Below, piece by piece: positions 59,997-64,000 of a stretch of 64,000 nt of DNA (position 1 is the stretch's first letter; every line of letters begins with the position of its first letter). Location: NCBI GenBank assembly GCA_963763305.1, contig CAVXNP010000001.1, forward strand, positions 3,038,001-3,102,000, in the 5' to 3' direction. The DNA is from CAVXNP01 sp963763305 (GTDB lineage Bacteria; Pseudomonadota; Gammaproteobacteria; Xanthomonadales; Rhodanobacteraceae). The position numbers and the translations under genes are program-made. Under the pieces are notes generated by a model. It saw nothing but the letters and a program-made list of their open reading frames with translations, did no database searches and was not told the origin of the DNA.

Positions 59997-62396
59997 ATGA
60001 ACCTTTACCGTTTGTCCTGCTTGCGCTCCGGCGCGTTGTTGATGACCGGCGTGTTCGCCAGCGCGGCCGCCTTCGGTGCACCCGCCGGGTCGGCCGCGGC
60101 AGCGGCGCCGACCCGGGCCGCGGCGCCAGCCAACCCGCAACTGGTGGCCCCCGCGATCGAGCGCAAGGTGGAGGCGTTGCTCGGGCGCATGACGCTGCAG
60201 GAGAAGATCGGGCAACTGGTCCAGTACAACGACGCCGGCTTCAGCGCACCCACCGCTGCGGACCAGACCTCGCCGGCACTGGCGGCCAACCCCGAAACGC
60301 GCAGCCAGGTCGATGCCATGGCGCTGGCGCGGCAGGGACGGCTGGGGTCGATGCTCAACGTGGTCGGCGCGCAGAAAACCCGAGCCTTCCAGCAGGCGGC
60401 AATGAACAGCCGGCTTGGCATTCCGATCCTGTTCGGTGCGGACGTGATCCACGGCTATCGCACGATCTACCCGGTGCCGCTGGGCCTGGCGGCGTCGTGG
60501 GATCCGCCGCTGGTGCGGCAGGTATCGCGGATGGCGGCGCAGGAGGCCACCACGGCAGGCGTGCAGTGGTTCTACTCGCCGATGGTCGACATCTCGCGCG
60601 ACGCGCGCTGGGGCCGCTCGACCGAGGGCGCCGGCGAGGATCCGTGGCTGGGTGCGGCGATGGCGCGTGCCTACGTGCGTGGCTACCAGGGGGACGATCT
60701 TTCGCGGCCGGACACGGTGGCCGCCTCGGTCAAGCACTTCGCCGCCTACGGCGCGGCGGAGGCCGGGCGCGAATACAACACCACCGACATGTCGGACATC
60801 CGGCTGCGCCAGGTCTACCTGCCGCCGTACAAGGCGGCGGTGGAGGCGGGCGCGGCCACCATGATGAGCGCGTTCAATGCGCTCAACGGGGTGCCCGCCA
60901 CGGCCAACCCGTATCTGATGAACACCATCCTGCGAAAGGAATGGGGCTTCGACGGTTTCGTGGTCAGCGACTACACCGCGGTGCTGGAGCTGACCCATCA
61001 CGGCATTGCCCTGGATGCGGCGACCGCCACGCGCAAGGCGCTGCAGGCGGGCGTGGATGTGGACATGATGTCCCACTTCTACGACACCCAGATCCCCCGG
61101 CTGCTGGCTGCGCACCAGCTGTCGATGGCGACGGTGGACGAGGCGGTGCGGCGCGTGTTGCGGGTGAAGTTCGCGCTCGGCCTGTTCGAGCACCCGTACG
61201 CGCGCGGCACCGAGGTGACCCGGGCGGTGCCGGCGCATCGGCCGCTGGTACGTCGTGCCGCCGAGGAGTCGTTCGTGCTGTTGCGCAACCAGCCGGCCGG
61301 CGGTGACCACCCGCTGCTGCCGCTGACCTCCTCGCTGAAGCGCGTGGCGCTGATCGGTCCGCTGGCGGACAACCCGAGGGAGATGATCGGTGCGTGGGGC
61401 GGCTCGCCGCACCTGCCCGACGTGGTGACTCTTCGTGCCGCGTTGCAGAAGCGCCTGCAGCAGTCGGGCGGCACGCTGCTGTACGCCCAGGGCACGACCC
61501 TCGATGGCGACTCGCAGGCCGGTTTCGACCAGGCCCGCCGCGCCGCCGAACAGGCCGACGTGGTGGTGATGGCGCTGGGCGAATCCGGGGCGATGAGCGG
61601 CGAGGCGGGCTCGCGCGCGCACCTGGACCTGCCCGGCAACCAGCCGCAGTTGTTGCGGCAGATCGTCGCCACCGGCAAGCCGGTGGTGCTGCTGGTGTTC
61701 TCCGGGCGCCCGCTGGTGCTGGACTGGGCCGCGCAGCACGTGCCGGCGATCATGCAGGCGTGGTTTCCCGGCACCGAGGCCGGCCCGGCACTGGCCGACG
61801 TACTGTTCGGCGAAGTGGTGCCCAGCGGCAAGTTGCCGATGAGCTTCCCCCGCGCGGTAGGGCAGGAGCCGCTGTACTACAACCAGTTTCCGACCGGCCG
61901 TCCGGCCGGCGATGCCGACCTGGGCAAGCCGCCGCAGGGCGATACGCGCTTTGTATCGCGCTACATCGACGTGCCGAACGATGCCCTGTTTCCGTTCGGC
62001 TTCGGGCTTAGCTACACCACCTTCGACTATGCCAAAGTGCAGGTTTCGCGCGACCGGGTGCCGCTGGCGCAGGCGAACCGGCCCGATGCCGATGCGGTGG
62101 TGACGGTGACCGCCACGGTACGCAACACCGGTTCGCGCGAAGCGACCGAGGTGGTGCAGTGCTACGTGCGCAACCTGGGCGCCAGCATCGAGCAACCGGT
62201 GCGCAGCCTGAAGGGCTTCCAGCGCGTGACGCTCAAGCCCGGGCAGTCGCGCGAGGTCCGCTTCAAGCTGGGTTTCGACGCGTTGTCGTTCTACAACCTG
62301 CAGAGCAAGGCGGTCGTCGAGCCCACCCATTACACCGTGTGGGTGGGTGGCAGCTCGCGGGCCGACAAGCAGGCCGACTTCGACGTGGTCCGGTAG
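59997..62396 (+). CDS. bglX: Glycoside hydrolase family 3 beta-glucosidase
   Basis: A 799-residue exported enzyme. The signal peptide is about 28 residues (ALLMTGVFASAAAFGAPA), followed by an Ala-rich linker. The GH3 barrel has LGIPILFGADVIHGYRTIYP, FYSPMVDISRDARWGRSTEG, VKHFAAYGAAEAGREY and the nucleophile D325 in FDGFVVSDYTAV. The second GH3 domain contains VMALGESGAMSGEAGS with the acid/base Glu and LPGNQPQLL. A C-terminal fibronectin III-like domain ends the chain (VRNTGSREATEVVQCYVRNL). It matches periplasmic BglX. GGGAAG lies 4-5 bases before the ATG. It hydrolyses beta-glucosides and oligosaccharides, likely downstream of the GH16 enzyme. Confidence 0.96.
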   Translation: MNLYRLSCLRSGALLMTGVFASAAAFGAPAGSAAAAAPTRAAAPANPQLVAPAIERKVEALLGRMTLQEKIGQLVQYNDAGFSAPTAADQTSPALAANPETRSQVDAMALARQGRLGSMLNVVGAQKTRAFQQAAMNSRLGIPILFGADVIHGYRTIYPVPLGLAASWDPPLVRQVSRMAAQEATTAGVQWFYSPMVDISRDARWGRSTEGAGEDPWLGAAMARAYVRGYQGDDLSRPDTVAASVKHFAAYGAAEAGREYNTTDMSDIRLRQVYLPPYKAAVEAGAATMMSAFNALNGVPATANPYLMNTILRKEWGFDGFVVSDYTAVLELTHHGIALDAATATRKALQAGVDVDMMSHFYDTQIPRLLAAHQLSMATVDEAVRRVLRVKFALGLFEHPYARGTEVTRAVPAHRPLVRRAAEESFVLLRNQPAGGDHPLLPLTSSLKRVALIGPLADNPREMIGAWGGSPHLPDVVTLRAALQKRLQQSGGTLLYAQGTTLDGDSQAGFDQARRAAEQADVVVMALGESGAMSGEAGSRAHLDLPGNQPQLLRQIVATGKPVVLLVFSGRPLVLDWAAQHVPAIMQAWFPGTEAGPALADVLFGEVVPSGKLPMSFPRAVGQEPLYYNQFPTGRPAGDADLGKPPQGDTRFVSRYIDVPNDALFPFGFGLSYTTFDYAKVQVSRDRVPLAQANRPDADAVVTVTATVRNTGSREATEVVQCYVRNLGASIEQPVRSLKGFQRVTLKPGQSREVRFKLGFDALSFYNLQSKAVVEPTHYTVWVGGSSRADKQADFDVVR

Positions 62397-62615
62397 CGGG
62401 GGCGTGTCCTTTCGCGGTCCGCGGGCATCACGGCGGCGCCGCCCATCCTGTGCCTGCATGCCTGGCATGAGTCCAGCGACGGCTGGGCAGGTGGTTGCCT
62501 GGGCGGGGCCGGATGCCTGGCGACCGCGCCAACCGGACAACCGCTGCCTGCCAGGCCCCCCGCCGGGGCCGGTTGTGCTTTATGTTGGCATCTTCGCAAT
62601 GAGCCCGAGGCGAGC

Positions 62616-64000
62616 ATGTCCACACCGCAGCAGCATCCGGACCATCTTCAGCGCAGCCTGTCCAACCGTCACCTGCAGCTGATCGCGCTGGGCGGGGCGA
62701 TCGGCACCGGGCTCTTCATGGGCTCGGGCAAGACCATCGCCCTGGCCGGACCGTCGATCATCCTGGTCTACATGATCATCGGCGTGATGCTGTTCTTCGT
62801 GATGCGGGCAATGGGCGAGTTGCTGCTGTCCAACCTGGCCTACAAGTCGTTCATCGATTTCTCCACCGACCTGCTCGGGCCGTGGGCCGGCTTTTTCTGC
62901 GGCTGGACCTATTGGTTCTGCTGGATCATCACCGCGATCGCCGAAGTGATCGCGATTGCGGCCTATACCCAGTTCTGGTTCCCCGGACTGGCCTCGTGGA
63001 TCCCCGCGGTGGCATGCGTGGGCCTGCTGCTGGTGCTCAACCTGACTACGGTGCGCCTGTTCGGCGAGCTGGAGTTCTGGTTCGCGCTGATCAAGATCGT
63101 GGCCATCTGCGCCTTGATCCTGGTGGGTGCCAGCCTGGTGCTGTGGGGTTTCCGGTCGCCGTCCGGCGACCTGGCTTCGCTGGCCAACCTGTGGAACGAC
63201 GGGGGCTGGTTCCCCAGGGGCCTGGGTGGCTTCTTCGCCGGCTTCCAGATCGCGGTATTCGCATTCGTGGGCATCGAGATCGTCGGAACCACCGCGGCGG
63301 AGACTGCCGATCCGGCGCGCAACCTGCCCAGGGCGATCAACTCCATCCCGATCCGCATCGTCATCTTCTATGTGCTGGCGCTGGTGGCGATCATGGCGGT
63401 GACGCCGTGGCACCGCGTGGAGCCGGGCAAGAGCCCGTTCGTGGAGCTGTTCGTGCTGGCCGGCATCCCCGCGGCGGCCAGCCTGATCAACTTCGTGGTG
63501 CTTACCTCGGCCACCTCCTCGGCCAACAGCGGCATCTTTTCCACCAGCCGCATGCTGTACGGTCTGGCCGAGGAGCGTCATGCGCCGCGGTGGTTCACCC
63601 GGTTGTCGCGCGCGGCGGTGCCCTCGCGCGGGCTGTTCTTCTCCTGCGGCTGCCTGCTGCTGGGGGCGTTGGTGATCTACCTGGTGCCCAACCTGGTTAC
63701 CGCGTTCACCCTGGTCACCACGCTGGCGGCCGTGCTGTTCATGTTCGTCTGGTCGCTGATCCTGGTCGCGTACATCGCCTATCGGCGCAAGCGGCCGCAG
63801 TTGCACCAGGCGTCCAGCTACCGGATGCCCGGCGGGGTGGTGATGTGCTGGGTATGCCTGGCCTTCTTCGCCTTCGTGCTGGTCCTGCTCGGCCTGCAGC
63901 CGGATACCCGGCAGGCGCTGCTGGCCAGCCCGGTCTGGTTCGTGTTGCTGGCCGCCGGCTATGCATGGAAGGGGCGGGGTGGCCCTGCAGGACCGGCGCG
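62616..64000 (+). CDS. cycA: D-serine/D-alanine/glycine:H+ symporter CycA, 3' end cut by window edge
   Basis: 461 codons are visible of a protein that is 470 residues in E. coli, so only the tail is missing. It is an amino-acid permease of the APC family, nearly identical to E. coli CycA in many blocks: NRHLQLIALGGAIGTGLFMG, MRAMGELLLSNLAYKSF, LGPWAGFFCGWTYWFCWII, WNDGGWFPRGLGGFFAGFQI, NSIPIRIVIFYVLALVAIM and SATSSANSGIFSTSRMLYGL (the last is a conserved helix). It imports glycine, D-alanine, D-serine and D-cycloserine with protons. GAGG is 5 bases before the ATG. It stands about 220 bp after bglX and probably has its own promoter. Confidence 0.96.
   Translation, partial: MSTPQQHPDHLQRSLSNRHLQLIALGGAIGTGLFMGSGKTIALAGPSIILVYMIIGVMLFFVMRAMGELLLSNLAYKSFIDFSTDLLGPWAGFFCGWTYWFCWIITAIAEVIAIAAYTQFWFPGLASWIPAVACVGLLLVLNLTTVRLFGELEFWFALIKIVAICALILVGASLVLWGFRSPSGDLASLANLWNDGGWFPRGLGGFFAGFQIAVFAFVGIEIVGTTAAETADPARNLPRAINSIPIRIVIFYVLALVAIMAVTPWHRVEPGKSPFVELFVLAGIPAAASLINFVVLTSATSSANSGIFSTSRMLYGLAEERHAPRWFTRLSRAAVPSRGLFFSCGCLLLGALVIYLVPNLVTAFTLVTTLAAVLFMFVWSLILVAYIAYRRKRPQLHQASSYRMPGGVVMCWVCLAFFAFVLVLLGLQPDTRQALLASPVWFVLLAAGYAWKGRGGPAGPA

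Noticed and set aside
57960..62540. A single 1526-codon open frame on the minus strand
   Set aside because: Only the last 551 codons encode the S8 protease, which has its own signal peptide and ribosome-binding site. The rest is the antisense of bglX and has the Arg/Gln/His-rich composition of GC-driven shadow frames.
62397..62615. GC-rich stems after bglX as its terminator
   Set aside because: Several short stems exist, but none is perfect beyond 6 bp or followed by T, so no call is made.
1..64000. tRNA, rRNA, CRISPR, transposon, prophage or toxin-antitoxin loci
   Set aside because: I looked for cloverleaf-like segments, regular repeat-spacer arrays, transposase motifs, integrases and phage structural genes and saw none. 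The XRE cassette lacks a toxin-like partner.

Overview
The window is very GC-rich chromosomal DNA of a gammaproteobacterium. The gene families (DUF3228, FUSC-DUF1656-HlyD operon, GH3/GH16 glycosidases, LytS/LytTR pair, BCCT carrier, CycA-type permease, M14/M61/S8 secreted peptidases) and the LacI-, FNR/ANR- and MarR-like sites fit the Xanthomonadales, most likely Rhodanobacteraceae (Rhodanobacter/Dyella-like). This placement is inference from gene content. I see no rRNA, tRNA, CRISPR array, transposase, integrase or phage gene. Both edges cut genes: a secreted protein on the left and cycA on the right.

Layout. 1-6 kb: a truncated secreted protein, a stand-alone OmpR-type DNA-binding protein, a small secreted protein, an M14 carboxypeptidase with an ANR-like box and palindrome upstream, and a GST. 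6-9.3 kb: a PAS histidine kinase translationally coupled to an RsbQ-like alpha/beta hydrolase, then a hemerythrin. 9.6-15.1 kb: MtfA-like peptidase, a pore-domain K+ channel, an EF-hand relic, and an aromatic-acid/drug efflux operon (FUSC, DUF1656, HlyD) followed by a 7-bp tandem repeat. 15.2-25.7 kb: AsmA, a small Cys-rich protein, DUF3228, GH16, BCCT transporter, an SPFH protein overlapping a secreted protein, and a GNAT enzyme. 25.9-30 kb: secreted proteins (SH3-like, a repeat protein, an Asp/Arg-repeat protein behind an ANR-type promoter) and a small lipoprotein.

30-47.5 kb: LytS/LytTR two-component pair, GST, membrane diguanylate cyclase, a frameshifted MFS transporter, MarR with a divergent NTF2-like gene, a second frameshifted gene, DUF2231 plus sorbosone-dehydrogenase-like lipoprotein, a TraB/ChaN-like protein, GAF-PAS-PAS-GGDEF cyclase, M61 peptidase, OmpH, an XRE plus membrane-protein pair with its own operator, and a methyltransferase. 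47.7-64 kb: a wrecked FMN reductase, DUF763, DUF4142 and BON envelope proteins, ABC exporter, Mut7-C RNase-like protein, SnoaL-like protein, two sensor kinases without DNA-binding partners, S8 protease, BglX with a LacI-type operator, and CycA.

Together the genes suggest a free-living, saccharolytic and proteolytic soil-type bacterium with a large sensory repertoire (four histidine kinases, two diguanylate cyclases) and, from the ANR-like boxes, oxygen-responsive regulation. The most interesting item is the RsbQ-like hydrolase coupled to a PAS histidine kinase. Three genes are broken by frameshifts; two of these need only one base corrected.
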